DNA of 64,000 nt, from positions 2,232,001-2,296,000 of the forward strand of contig JACGCM010000715.1 in NCBI GenBank assembly GCA_014058105.1. The letters are read 5' to 3'. Below, piece after piece: positions 24,295-35,333 of this stretch (its first letter is position 1; each line of letters opens with the position of its first letter). This DNA is from Kingdonia uniflora (lineage: Eukaryota; Streptophyta; Magnoliopsida; Ranunculales; Circaeasteraceae). The translations under genes were made by a program, and so were the position numbers. The notes under the pieces were generated by a model that saw nothing but the letters and a program-made list of their open reading frames with translations, had not been told where the DNA came from and made no database searches.

Positions 24295-24700
24295 ATGTCA
24301 CAGACATATTGAAATAGATAAAAACTAGTATGACCTTTGCCTTATCTTATATCTGGTGGGGTCCTTGATATAAAACAAGTTTTTACATTTGTTTTAATCG
24401 CAGAGAAGGGTTGAGTTAGCCAAACCAAGTGAATCTCGATTTAACTGAAGTAATATTGTAGACATATTGAAAGAGATGAAGGCTAGTATTATATTTACCT
24501 TATCTTATGTCTGTTAGAGTCGTTGATATGAAACAAGTTTCTACATTTGTTTCAATCGCAGAGATTTAGTAGTCAGCCAAACCAAGTATTATTATTGATT
24601 TAACTGGTAAAAGATCAATTGAAAGCTAGTATTATCTATGCTTTAATCAACAGAATGTGGTTGAATCTACGTAAGTAGAGAGATGTTGTAAAAAACTTAG
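24295..24700. repeat. Tandem repeats between pol and antisense gene, Tat 2
   Basis: Two and a fraction copies of an imperfect unit of about 160 bases. Each contains ATTGAAA(T/G)AGATRAA, CTTATCTTAT, GATATRAAACAAGTTT, TTTYAATCGCAGAGA and AGCCAAACCAAGT. The zone lies where sense pol and the antisense gene converge. The Tat lineage is known for hypervariable tandem repeats in the region 3' of pol. Confidence 0.8.
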
Positions 24701-24815
24701 ATGTTTCATTGATCAGTTCAGAATTTACATTAGATGGAGATGAAAATCATACTTTTGGAATTGAAAAAAACAAAAACGAGAAATGGAAATAGAGTAGTAA
24801 GACGCTTAACGATAG

Positions 24816-27800
24816 TTACCATTTCAGTCTCCTAGTGTTCCAAAGATTTGAAATGGGGATTCCTTTTTTTGTCATGAGATAATATGATCCCAGGCCTGAG
24901 AGACCTCTGTTAATGAATGGACCCTCCCAATTGTCGGCTAGTTTTCCAGCGTAAGGCTCTTTGCGATGTTGAGGAATCTCTCTGAGGATGAGATCATTAT
25001 TTTCAAAGGTACGGTTCCTGACTCAGCGGTTGTACAACCTTGCTAGTATATGATGATATCGACCTAGGTTAGGGATGGTGCGTTTCCTTATTTTATCGAT
25101 CATATTAAGGCTGCAAGCCAATTCAAACTCATTTTCCTCATCAGTTAGCTCGTGATCTCAAACTGGATAATGGAATTTAGAAGGGATGACGACCACAGTG
25201 CCATAGGCAAGGGGGAATGGGGTGCATCCTGTTGACTATATGTGGTACGATATGCCCATAGGACATGTGGTAGTTCTCCAATCCAATTTCTTCTTTTTTT
25301 CTGTGAGTAAAGCTATTTTTTGAGTCCATCTACGATGGTCTTGTTGGCGATTTTGGCTTGGCCATTGCCTTAAGGATAGTAAGGGTTGAATGGTGAGTAG
25401 ATGATATTGTGTCAGTTGAGGAAGGTTACGATTTTCTCTCCAACAAATTAGGGCCCATTATTGATACGAATTAGGTGGGGGCACTCAAAACGAGTGATGA
25501 TGTGTTCCCAGATAAAAGAGATGACCTCTTCTTCTCTGGTTCGACATAGTGGAACTGCTTCTACCCATTTCGTAAAATAATCGGTAACTACGAATAGGTG
25601 ACTGTGGTTACCTAGAGAGTTAGGGAATTCGCCGACGAGATCAAGTGCCCATCTTTTGAGTGGCCAGAGCACCTTGCTTATATGGAGTTCGAGCATAGGT
25701 CACGTATCATATGTCCATGTCTTTGGCAGGTGTCATATCTGTGTGAGTACTCTGCTTGCTTGCGCATGCCGGGCCAGAATACTCCTTGTATAATAGCTCT
25801 ATTTACTAGTGATCGACCTGCGATATGGGAGCTGCAAGTCCCTTCATGTAATTCACGGAGCATTTCATCTTCTTTTTGTTTGGAGATGCACTTAAGGTAA
25901 GGCCCTGTGACGGATAGGCGGTATAGTACACCGTTCTGATTAGTGTAGCGCTTCGAGTTGTTGATCAGCTGTCAGTACACTTTTAGATCTGTTGGGAGTA
26001 GTCCATTGCAACTGTTGTCGACACCGTGGTAGGCTAAGAAAGGCTTTCGCCAATCGTTGTCTCCCCCTTTATCGCCCCTAGTATTGATCGTGCATACAGA
26101 AATGCGATCAATACTGGGGGCTGAAATGATTTCAATCTAGAGATATCGAGCTTATGTATCCAAGACCCCGACTATATATGCCAAGAAATCGGCGTGTCTA
26201 TTTTTACCTCGAGGAAGATAATCGAGAGTTGCTTTCGCGAACTTGCTCATCCTATCTGCAATGAGGGTCGCATATTTGATCACCTTTTTATTCTTCTAGT
26301 ATTGCTTAGAGTAATGGTGGATGATGAGTAGTGAATCTATGTATACTGAGAGTTAGGGGACATCGAGCTCAAAAGCGAGGTCGAGTCCATGAATGAGAGC
26401 TTCGTATTCGGTGACAATTTTTTAGGCCTTAAAATCCAAAAGGATTGATTTCTCAATTCTATCATTGGAAGGGGTAATCATAACGATTCTGATTCCTGAC
26501 CCTGCGGGTCCTGCTGATCCATCCATGAGAAGTCTCTACCCTACTGTTGTAATCCATTCAGCTCGCTCGTCAAATGGTTTGGGGGGTGTTTCTTCGATAG
26601 TTTCTTCTGTAAGGTCAGGGTTGTGCTCCTCCCACTCGGGATCCTCTACTGGAAAATCCGTGAGAAAATTAGTAATGGCGTGACCCTATTCAGAATGACG
26701 TTGCTCAAACTTAATATCATGTTCTCCCAAACTGACTGACCACTGTTGTACCCTCCTTGATTTTTCTTTTCTTTCTTGGATAGAACTTCCCGAAGTGGAT
26801 AGTTCGTCATGACTTTAACTGAATGAGCTTGGAAGTAGTGCTTGAGTTTCTGTGAAGTGTAAACAATAGTGAGAAGAAGTTTCTCAATTTTAGAATACCT
26901 CATTTTTGCTAGAGTGAGGGTTTTGCTGATGAAGTAGACTGGTTTTTTGATTTTACCTTCCCAGGTAGATAATCAGTTCCTCATCATCTACTGAAGTGCT
27001 CATTATGGGAGACCTCCCCAAATAGGTTTTGAGATTCTGAAAAGTTGCTTCACATTCTGGTGTCCATGTAACCTCTACATTTGGCCGAACTTTTCCTCGT
27101 TTGGTATAACTATGGAGTAATAGGAATAGCCAACAATGGCGGTCTGAAGATTTAGAAACGAAATGGTTTATAGCGGCAATCTTGCAAGCAAGTTTCTGAA
27201 CATCTTTTGTTGTTTTTGGAGAGGGCATGTTCAGGAGAGCTCAAATCTAATTTGGATCAGCCTTAATCCCCTTCTTACTAATAAGGCAGCCTAGAAATCA
27301 GCCAGAATGTACCCCGAATTGATACTTATCAGGGTTTAGATGCATCCTGTAAGATTGAAGAATGTTGAATATAGTATTGAGATCTGAGATGTAATTGGAT
27401 GACTGTACGCTCTTGTACAAGAGATCATCGATGTAGACTTTAACAACTTTCCCTAGATGTACTTTAAACATAGTAGTCTTCAGCCGTTGATATGTGGTAC
27501 CCACGTTTTTGAGTCTGAAGGGCATGACTTTGTAGCAATAAAGACCTCTTTCATTGATGAAAATTATCTTTTCTTGATCTTTTTTCAAAAGTAGAATTTA
27601 ATTGTACCCCGAAGCAGTATCCATCATAGATAAGAGGTCATGGTCTGCTGTAGAATCGAGGATCTGATAAATGTTGGGAAGAGCAAAACTGTCCTTTAGA
27701 GTATGTTTGTTCAGATTGGTGAAATCTATGCAAACTCAGACTTTTCTATTCTTTTTTGGGATTGCGACAATATTGGATATCCAGTCTGGATATTTGGCTT

Positions 27801-28570
27801 CTCGAATGAATCCCAATTTGATCAATTTCTTGATATCGGTGTTAACTTCATCTCGAAGAAGAGGTGACAGTCGTCGCTATTTCTGTTTGACTGCCATGGC
27901 ATTGATTTTGATAGCTAATTTGTGACATGCCTTGGCCGGATCGACCCTAGGAATTTCTTCGAAAGACCATGCAAAAACATCTCGATTTAGTTATATGAAC
28001 TGAATGAGAACATCTTTTTTGTGCGGAACTAGCTTAGTACCAATGAAAGTACCTCTGTTAGGTCCATCAATGGTGATATATTCTGTGGGCACCTCCGTGA
28101 AAGGTTGATCGCTGAGGTGATCAACTTCCTGTAATTACTATACAGCAAATCTGTCAGAAGTATCTAGGATAGCAGAGACGTTATTTTTACAAGCTCGAGA
28201 GAGCTTCTAACTACCCCTGATCTCATAGATACCATTGTCATGTTTGAATTGGAGTGCCTGATGTTAGGCAGAAGTGATTACTTCCATGTTATGGATCCAA
28301 CAGCGTCCCATAATCCTGAGATATCGAGATTTGGCGTTGAGGATGTAGAAGACGATGTCGATGGTGGTTGGTCTTGCGGTAATGGGTAAGATGATCTTGC
28401 GTACTCATTATTCTCTAGAGCCATTAAACCCATTGATATCAATGTCGCTCTGAATTACTTGGTCCGCCAAACCAATTTGGTCGATAGTGCTCTGAAATAA
28501 AATCTCAATACCACTTCCAGTATCGATCATCATTGTGTGTATGAAAAACTTCTTCATCATGAGCATTATG
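24816..28570 (-). pseudogene. Tat 2 protease-polymerase region (PR, RT, RNase H, aRNH, integrase)
   Basis: Domains in sense order. Protease MIDTGSGIEILF at 28530-28495. Reverse transcriptase from about 27960 to 27300 with PKKNRKV, VMPFRLKN and the intact catalytic box YIDD (27421-27440). First RNase H about 27228-26650 with FISKTLTLAKMRYSKIEK. Archaeal-type RNase H about 26560-26130 with YEALIHGLDLAFEL, IDSLLIIHHY and LPRGKNRHADFLAY. Integrase about 25870-24816 with zinc-finger residues HEGTC...YDTCQRH, LDLVGEFPNS, RINNGP (second aspartate lost) and GQAKIANKT (catalytic glutamate replaced by lysine). At least a dozen stops or frameshifts interrupt it. Confidence 0.88.
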
Positions 28571-30414
28571 ACTAATGCGCCATGGTGTGGAAATTTTACA
28601 TGGCTGGTATCACAATCTTCGAAGGAAATCCCAAGCCGGCGATTGCTCGACTCTGGAAGAAGCTTGGCTTCTTGGTCTTTAGGTGTGAGATCGTAGCATT
28701 CTGATAATCTCCTACACTTGAATCGGTTAGAATTGGTAATCTGATTGATTTTGATCATTTTGCTGTGGTGTATATGGTAAAGATGCTTCTCCTCAACTTG
28801 ATCATTGATCTGAATAACTTCAAGCTTCTTCTTATAGGTGCCATGTTTGTATGATTCCAAGTTAACAATGTATTCAAGCATCTGTCCCTCTTTGAAAATG
28901 TACTTGAGCAACCTCTATAAAGCATAGAAATTGTCAGTTAAATGATGGCTTACCTTGTAATGCAGGCAATATGGTCGATTATCGATTGGTTTCAGTGATT
29001 GAGAGACGCGGTAGAGCTTATCCTTCAAAAACAGTAGAAAATTGTGAAGATTCAAACATTCATCTTTGGGATGATGGGTTTGTTCAGTAGACCACCTTTC
29101 CAAGGGTAGCCAGTGTTTCCCTTGGTGCGCTTTCGATCTCCCTGTTCCTCCTTTGGTTTAGTGGCTTGATCTATAGATGGGCCTTTAGTGGAGAGGACGG
29201 ATTTAGTAGATTTTTTTTACTCAAACATCATCCTCTCCAGGCTGACATAACTACTGACCTTGGTGATCATATCCTCCAAGGTCTCAGGTTTATTGAGGAA
29301 GATGTGTTTTTTGGCCTTGCAGTCGAGCTGAAGCGCATTGGTAAAAGCTGTAACAACTGTTTTATGATCGAGGTTATCTACATTACGTGCAAGCTCTAAA
29401 AATTTCTTCGCAAAATCCTCGAGCTTCTATCCGTGTGACTATTTACGACTAATAAGAGAATATAAATTATCCTCATTGTCCCTGTTGTGAGCATATGTCT
29501 TGATGAATTGTTTATGCAGTTGGTCGAATGTATATAAAGAGTCCTCTGGGAGAGAGTGGAACCATTGGAGTGGTTCTTCCTGTAGACTTGTGGCGAACAG
29601 ACGACAGAGGGATATGGCTCAGATTGGAGTATAACCTCAATGAATCACGGTACTGCTGAATGTGCTCCTTCGGGTTCGTACCTTTGTATTTACAAATTTT
29701 TGTAGTATGGAAACCTTTTGGTATCTCCATATCGAATAGTTCTTTGGCAATCAGACTTCCTTGCAATTTTGTGATATCGCTGATAGTACTCAGAACTTAT
29801 GCTTCGATCAACTCCTTAATTTGTTGGTCCATATGCTCTTTCGTGATGTAATGATGTATTGGTTGAATTGCTGGACGAGCAGGTTGTTGGTGATGAGTGC
29901 CAGTACCTTTACTCAGGTGGTCTCGTGCTGGAACTTGATCTTGAGGTCGTTATTCTTCCTCCTGACGAACGGTAATTCGGTGACCTCGACTGACTTCGAA
30001 CTGAAATTTACCCCCCAAGTGTTTGGAGGGTTGTGGTTCGTACTATAGATTCCAGGAAATAGTTTTATTGGTGACTCCTTGATGTCCCAATCTTTCCCTT
30101 GAAGAAACACAGGAGATCTCTGGCAACTGATCGTGACCTCTAGCTAGAGGAGCCTGCTGAGTATTTTATAGAGCCTCTAAGGCAGTCTGCATTGTTATCA
30201 TCTGGTCTTCATGTCGTTTGAGCGTTGTCAAACGAGCTTGTCATTCTACGTCGAGCTCTTTCTCATGGAGCTCATGATCCTTTGTTAACTGAAGTTTTAG
30301 CTCGGCGCATTTCTCTGTTTCGGTGTTGGTATTCGCCCGTAACTCTGTAAGTTGCCCCGGCTCTATTGAAACATCGAGTTAGGTTTCTGTAGCCGGTCGT
30401 CTGGAAGTAATCAT
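28571..30414 (-). pseudogene. Tat 2 gag
   Basis: Starts at the ATG of MITSRRPATET (30414), 53 bases after the primer site, as in Tat 3. The N-terminal part is a charged coiled coil (TKDHELHEKELD, LKRHEDQMITMQTALEALQN). The retrotransposon gag domain follows at about 29800-29500 with LIAKELFDMEIPKGFH and YKGTNPKEHIQQYRDSL. The C-terminal metal-binding motif survives only partly (PYCLHYKVSHH near 28970). Stops and a frameshift near 29515 are present. Confidence 0.85.
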
Positions 30415-30466
30415 GATTAAAAGTTGTAGTGAAAGAATGCCTTAAGATATCGTGGAAATGTAATCT

Positions 30467-30486
30467 TTCCCACAGACGGTGCCAAA
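30467..30486 (-). promoter_or_regulatory. Tat 2 primer-binding site
   Basis: On the minus strand the bases after the LTR read TTTGGCACCGTCTGTGGGAA. The same 20 bases follow the 5' LTR of Tat 3. The form resembles the TGGCGCCGTCTGTGGG site of Tat-type elements with one CpG to CpA change; the tRNA is probably tRNA-Arg, which I cannot confirm here. Confidence 0.8.
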
Positions 30487-31110
30487 TGTAATGGCCAAAT
30501 TCTGTAAGCTCGAAATGGCTTGGAATTCGCTATCACACCAATGAACCTGCAGCAATATTCTAATGGAAAGTAAGAAATGACACAGGTAATTTTAGCGTGG
30601 AAAGCCTCTAAATAGGTAAAAAAAACCTACGACCTCAAGTAGTGGATTTTTGTAAAAGTATCTTTATTGCTTGAGGCGGATATCTTATTACAAGTGATCT
30701 CTAGATATAGAAATGCTTGAACCTTGTAACTTAGAAGTTTTAATGTTGTTGAGAACTTAGAATAAGTAGCTTTTTGATGATCTCTTGTATAATTTTCTGG
30801 TCCCTGTCTCTTCAGGAACTTTTCCTTTATATAGGCCTTCTCCGCAGCACTTCATCGTGCTGGAGTACATTTTCTAAACAATGTGGTTAGTGGCGGTTGA
30901 CTGAGTAACTGACGAGTTCGTGAGAGACAGGTATCTTTGACTGGATAAGGCTTTTTGGTTTAAGTTCGTCCCACATTCTTAACCAGTTTGTGGGGTAGGT
31001 TTGAATGTTGACTGGGGAAGTTATGTAAGAAAATGCGTGAGTCTGAGATGGAGGTGATTCGAACTAGCGACATCTCAACTTTAGGTGAGATTGAGGGATA
31101 GATCCCTATA
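30487..31110 (-). repeat. 5' LTR of Tat 2
   Basis: On the plus strand it runs TGTAATGGCC to CCCTATA (terminal ACA mutated to ATA). It pairs with 17003-17633. The reverse-strand TATA box is at about 30824-30835 and the shared leader phrase lies near 30615-30660. Confidence 0.92.
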
Positions 31111-31349
31111 GGGCGGGTTTGGGGGTAGAGTAATTTGGCAGGTATGGGGATGGTATTACTCCACCCGCCCAAAACCCGACCCATTGCCAACCCTAGAGGT
31201 TTTGATGATGCAACCTATATGCGTCCATAACCCATACAGGGCATATGATTGTACTCTTTCCCTGCACAATTTTTTTGCCCAAGGAAGTTTTTCTAGGCAG
31301 AGGTTTTAATGAGGCAAGTAGTCCTAGTATGGACCACCCCAAGGGGGAG

Positions 31350-31618
31350 TGTTAGGAGTTGGATCCAAGCCCAAGCTAGGAACCCAACAGGGTTGGGGTG
31401 TCCTATACGAACTTCTAACAAGCCCATAGGTCCGATAGGGTTATGGGGAGAGTTTGAGTAGATTAGGTAACTTATGTTGTAGGGTTACCTATATATATCT
31501 CTGTATTATGTACAGAGAGCATAATGATGATGAATCAATAAATCTTTCTTTCTCTCTCTCTCTTATTTTATTCATAAGCTATAGTATTATATTGCTCTAG
31601 ATTGACCATCTTTCAGCA
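31350..31618 (+). repeat. 3' LTR of copia 1
   Basis: TGTTAGGAGTTGG to TCTTTCAGCA, directly after the polypurine tract CCAAGGGGGAG (about 31338-31349). It differs from the left LTR at roughly 19 of 269 positions, mostly transitions. Confidence 0.93.
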
Positions 31619-31693
31619 CCTTATTTATTAGAACAAATTTATTTTTGTATCTCAAGTATCTCATAAATCATCTGGATACTTCGCTTAAGAATA

Positions 31694-32319
31694 ATGGATT
31701 CCGAAAGATTTGGATGTCCCATAAATTGTCCTCCCTTCTTCGATGGCAAAGACTATCCTTATTGGAAGGTTCGAATGGTTGCATTCTTACAATCACTCGG
31801 AGAAGATGTTTGGATTACAATCGAGGATGGATGGACACACCCTACCATGATGAAAGGAGTGGGTGATGAATTTGAAGTGGTCTTTAAGCCTATGAATCAA
31901 TGGTCTAAGGAAGAATAAGATGTTGCCGGTTATAACTCTGAAGGCCACAATACTATTTTTATGGCTGTGAGTCAAAGTGAGTTTTAATATATTTCCGCTT
32001 GTACCACTTTGAAAGAAGCTTGGGACATTCTAGTTCGAACTCATGAAGGCGATGATACAGTTAAAGAAAGTAAGCTACAAATGCTTACTTAATAATTTGA
32101 GAATATTCGAATGAGTGAAAATGAACCGTTTGATGATTCTATGCGAGACTAAGTGATATTTCAAACACTAGTGCCGCATTAGGAGCAGCTTATTCCGATG
32201 CCCAAATTGTTCGCAAAGTTCTAAGATCTCTTCCTAAGAGCTTTAGATCCAGACGTGATGCTATCAAGGAAGCTCAGGATCTTAAGAAAATGAGCTCTGA
32301 TTCCAATTCTAATTCTAAA
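31694..32319 (+). pseudogene. SIRE-like copia gag, 5' part
   Basis: Starts MDSERFGCPINCPPFFDG, then YPYWKVRMVAFLQS and EDGWTHP, the conserved N-terminus of SIRE-type gag (DUF4219 and UBN2 region). It continues through LKEAWDILVRTHEGDDTVKE, ENIRMSENEPFDD and AIKEAQDLKKMSSDSN with stops at about 31917, 31987 and later. It ends abruptly at 32319, where an LTR in the opposite orientation begins. Copia 1 inserted 70 bases upstream of its ATG. Confidence 0.85.
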
Positions 32320-33190
32320 GGCAAATTTTTTTAACCCTGTGGGAAACCTTTCTCAGGATAAAAACCCACAGGTCGATGTCGAATTACTCGATAGCTAAAC
32401 AATCCACTATTAAAAAAGAATTACAAGAGTTTAACTACTTATAGACTTGATAAGCACATCCCATGGTTACCTTTCTTCCATTCAAGCTCTTTGCAATAAA
32501 TTTCAAGTTCTCACAACTTTTTGCTCCAATCTCTCATCGAAGCTTCCAATCTTGAATCCCTCAAGTTCTTTAATCCATGATTAGGGTCTCTTGATCAATG
32601 ATGATTGATTCAAGATTTGAGTGTTTTAATTCTCTCTTGAATCTCTCAAGAATAATATATCCTTACTCTAAAAACTCAAGCCCTAAAAAAAGGTTTTCAA
32701 AAAAGTTAAATTATGAAAGAGGAAAAGTTGTCTTAAGTAGAAAATAGAAAACACGTCCTCTGTCCGAATATAAATTGATCTATTCAAATAAATAAAACGC
32801 TAAGCCTTTTTATTCGAATAAAGAAGAATTTTATTCGAATAAATAAGAGCCTGAAGTATTTTATTCGAACAACATAAATCTATTCCAATAGACATGTTCC
32901 CATAAATATTTGAATAGAAAAAGAATCTATTCGAATAAAAGAAATGCTGAGGGAAAATGTTCGAATAAATATCTGCTTTCTTAAAAAGACATACTTCATT
33001 CATTTTCCATAATCTGTAAAATACGATGGGCTTGATGTTTTAGAATATGGAGTTAGAAACCCACTTATCTGTTCAGTGTCAGTCCAACTGTAGTCACTCC
33101 ACGTTCATTCACTGACGCCGGATAACCACGAGATAGTACTGACACCTACTCTAGACACTAAATGAAACAAACTCCAAAATGGATATTTTA
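32320..33190 (-). repeat. SIRE-like copia LTR, minus orientation
   Basis: Inverted match to 50037-50923 over its whole length. A polypurine tract complement (ATCTCCCCCTTTGGTT) lies at its right edge (33191-33206), so this is the 3' LTR of a minus-strand element whose interior lies to the right. Its upstream (U3) part, 32760-32970, contains a regular array of TATTCGAATA-type palindromes. Confidence 0.88.
32760..32970. promoter_or_regulatory. Array of nine TATTCGAATA-type palindromes in LTR
   Basis: Nine copies of TTCGAA or one-base variants. Centres fall near 32765, 32785, 32815, 32836, 32866, 32885, 32911, 32932 and 32962, giving spacings of 20, 30, 21, 30, 19, 26, 21 and 30 bases. The alternation of about two and three helical turns is repeated in the partner LTR. 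Confidence 0.8.
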
Positions 33191-33759
33191 ATCTCCCCCT
33201 TTGGTTCATTTTGGGTCAAAACTAAAACTATAGGAACTATAAGAAATAAAAATATAACTCGATAGACTGAATCAATCACTGAATATCCATACTCAAAGCT
33301 CCACTTTCATCTTATATAGCATATACTCTAGAATCCCTGCACACTAAAAAAGTTACATCACATAACCGTTCATTTAAAATAAGGGATCCAGAAAAAAGAA
33401 CATAACTTACCTGACTTACCTGTCAGGATCATCTCTTCCCCCTTTTGGCACAGATGAACAAAGGGTAAATAGTCAATAAAAGGAGAAACAAACTAGTAGA
33501 ACAAACGACCATGGAGTTAGGAAAACACTCAACACCAATATCCCAAAGTCAGATACAACTCCCCCTCACTATAATGGTAACCCCCTTAAAATTAATCAAA
33601 AAGAAAACATATACGGGGAGTGTCTTTGAAATACGCAAGCATAAGAAGACAACATTCCCCCTAACACAAGGCATGAAAGAAAGACAATGAATCTAAAATA
33701 TTCTATAAAGACCAAGCCATCACCCATGTGTTATAAAATAATCACTAAATTAATTACTT

Positions 33760-33800
<41 letters not shown>

Positions 33801-34385
33801 ATAGTCACATGGATACCCAGTCTTCAATGTATTACTCAGCCACAGTTAGAATACTATATTTGAAAGTTACTTCAACTTAGGCCTCACTAGGATGGTCACT
33901 CAAAAATCACTGAGAATTGACTAGCAAACACACTGTGTGAAATATGAATATGAGTATGTGAATAAAAAAATCAAAATTCATCAAATAAATGGCACACTGT
34001 AAATTGAAAGATCTAACGGACAGAAAATCAATTGTCATAGATGGTGTTAAGTTAACAAATATAGAATTTCTATCTCTTATCTTCACTAAACTGACTATGC
34101 TAAACTCAAGATCAAATAGGTCTTAAAAGGGTTATAATGTAGGCAATGGAAGGGACATGACTGATTGGGTATTTTGCTGGCATTCTTAGACTAACAGTTA
34201 CACTAACTGAGACAGGGTAAGAAAACAGTACCCTAATGTCCAAAAGCTCCTAAAGTGCAAGGTGCAAATAAAATAAAATAAAAACAGTACTCTAATGTAA
34301 AAAAAATACAAAAACAAATACAAAATCAAACTGAGACAGGGTAAGAAACATACATAATCAATGAAGAATACTGATAACCCTTCTT
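33191..34385 (-). other. SIRE-like element 3' internal region without pol
   Basis: About 1.2 kb between the end of gag and the polypurine tract, with no polymerase domain legible on either strand, so this copy is pol-deleted. It holds a (GT)n microsatellite at about 33760-33794. The part next to the LTR (33206-33400) has an inverted match at 49835-50036. Confidence 0.6.
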
Positions 34386-35328
34386 AGTGGATATTCATTA
34401 CCTTATTTGAGCAACATTGTACCTTATTTGTGGTGCCAAATTAGTCTTTCGTACCCAAATGCTTCGAGGAATCCTTCAAGCTGAGATTTCCTATGCAAAC
34501 CATCTAGACACATTCTCACTTTTCACATTAGTAGAAATCACATTAGACTTATATCTATATCCATTGAAAGGACAAGCATATGGTTGATAGGGTCCAACAA
34601 ATCTACAGTAAGATGCAATGTCCCTTTCGACCACATATATTACAATAATAAATATGAGAGTAAGAGACCCGTTTGGAGTGATTATGAATAGTGGGTATCA
34701 TGTTATGTTTTGGCAAGGAAATAGAAGTAGTTGCTTTCACAAACTTTATGATTTGAAGTGTCTTGGCATTAAGAAGAGTTTCTTCATATCCTAGACACCT
34801 TTTGTCATTATCCGCCTTTCCCATACATAAATTTTATCAATGTTCTTGGCCCCATGGCAGAACTTCTCAAGTTTCTGCTGAGATAAAGCTACATCAGGCT
34901 TGGCCGAATGAAGTTTGTCCGAAGTTGATTTTATTCTTTCCTTTGCATCATTAACTTCCTTTTCTAAAAACACAACTTTGTTATGAAGAGCTTGTTTCTC
35001 ATTCTCAAGTACCTCTATCTCGTGACTTGTACTCTTAGTTTTGCCTTGAAGTTCACACGTAAGTGTACTAACTTGGTCTTTCAAGACTTTGTTAAGTTTA
35101 CCGAGTTTCATACACTTGGCAAGAGTTTGAGCATACAAGTCCTCAAGATGCGGGTCCTAAAACTCATTTTTTTTCTTGATTACTCTGATTTTCATCAGAA
35201 TTTTCAAATTCAAAAATAGTAAAGTTATTATTGCCACAATTAAGAAATGCCAGATATGCACAATATTGCCCATTATCAACTACTTGGGGATTACTCTTAT
35301 TTTTATCATGTTCATCATCAATGTCATC
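34386..35328 (-). pseudogene. SIRE-like gag, C-terminal part
   Basis: Reads leftward. DDIDDEHDKNKSNPQ (about 35325-35282) is followed by a long coiled coil (KLNKVLKDQVSTLTCELQGK; HNKVVFLEKEVNDAKERIK), then GAKNIDKIY, DKRCLGYEET, FVKAT and a zinc knuckle C-x2-C-x3-GH (YYCNICGRKGH near 34650-34618). It continues from the fragment at 49399-49834 across the Tat 3 insertion: the target duplication CCAAG interrupts one reading frame. A stop and a frame change are present. Confidence 0.8.
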
Positions 35329-35333
35329 CCAAG

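Larger units (their letters stand above)
17003..31110 (-). mobile_element. Tat-lineage Ty3/gypsy element 2, complete, with antisense genes
   Basis: A 14.1-kb element on the minus strand. Order in element sense (right to left): 5' LTR 30487-31110, primer site 30467-30486, gag, protease, reverse transcriptase, two RNase H domains and integrase down to about 24816, a tandem-repeat zone, then the antisense module on the plus strand (24272 back to 19226), polypurine tract and 3' LTR 17003-17633. A perfect 5-bp duplication GGGCG flanks it (16998-17002 and 31111-31115). It lies inside hAT-like copy 2. The second, archaeal-type RNase H places it in the Tat lineage. All genes carry stops, so the copy is inactive. 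Confidence 0.93.
15933..31195. mobile_element. hAT-like non-autonomous element, copy 2, split by Tat 2
   Basis: The left end TAGGGCTGACAATTTAAC at 15933 and the inverted right end TAGGGTTGGCAATGGGTC at 31195 are flanked by a perfect 8-bp duplication GAGGTTTT (15925-15932 and 31196-31203). Removing Tat 2 gives about 1,150 bases. Both ends match copy 1 at 8404-8963 in inverted order, with about 600 extra internal bases. The insertion site is the 3' untranslated part of copia 1, between its last coding block and its polypurine tract. No transposase is encoded. Confidence 0.9.
9195..31618 (+). mobile_element. Ty1/copia element 1, split by nested hAT and Tat 2
   Basis: Two 269-base LTRs (9195-9463 and 31350-31618) flank a primer-binding region, degraded gag, integrase, reverse transcriptase and RNase H, and a polypurine tract (CCAAGGGGGAG) before the right LTR. 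Flanks CCTTG (9190-9194) and CCTTA (31619-31623) are a near-perfect 5-bp duplication. Without the insertions the element is about 7.1 kb. Its coding part has almost no open frame over 60 codons, although the LTRs still agree at roughly 93 percent. Recognisable phrases match the plant copia group whose primer site reads TTATCAGCACG; I do not assign a lineage name. Confidence 0.9.

Noticed and set aside
32760..32970. Heat-shock element cluster
   Set aside because: The repeated core is TTCGAA without the two-base gap required between TTC and GAA units.
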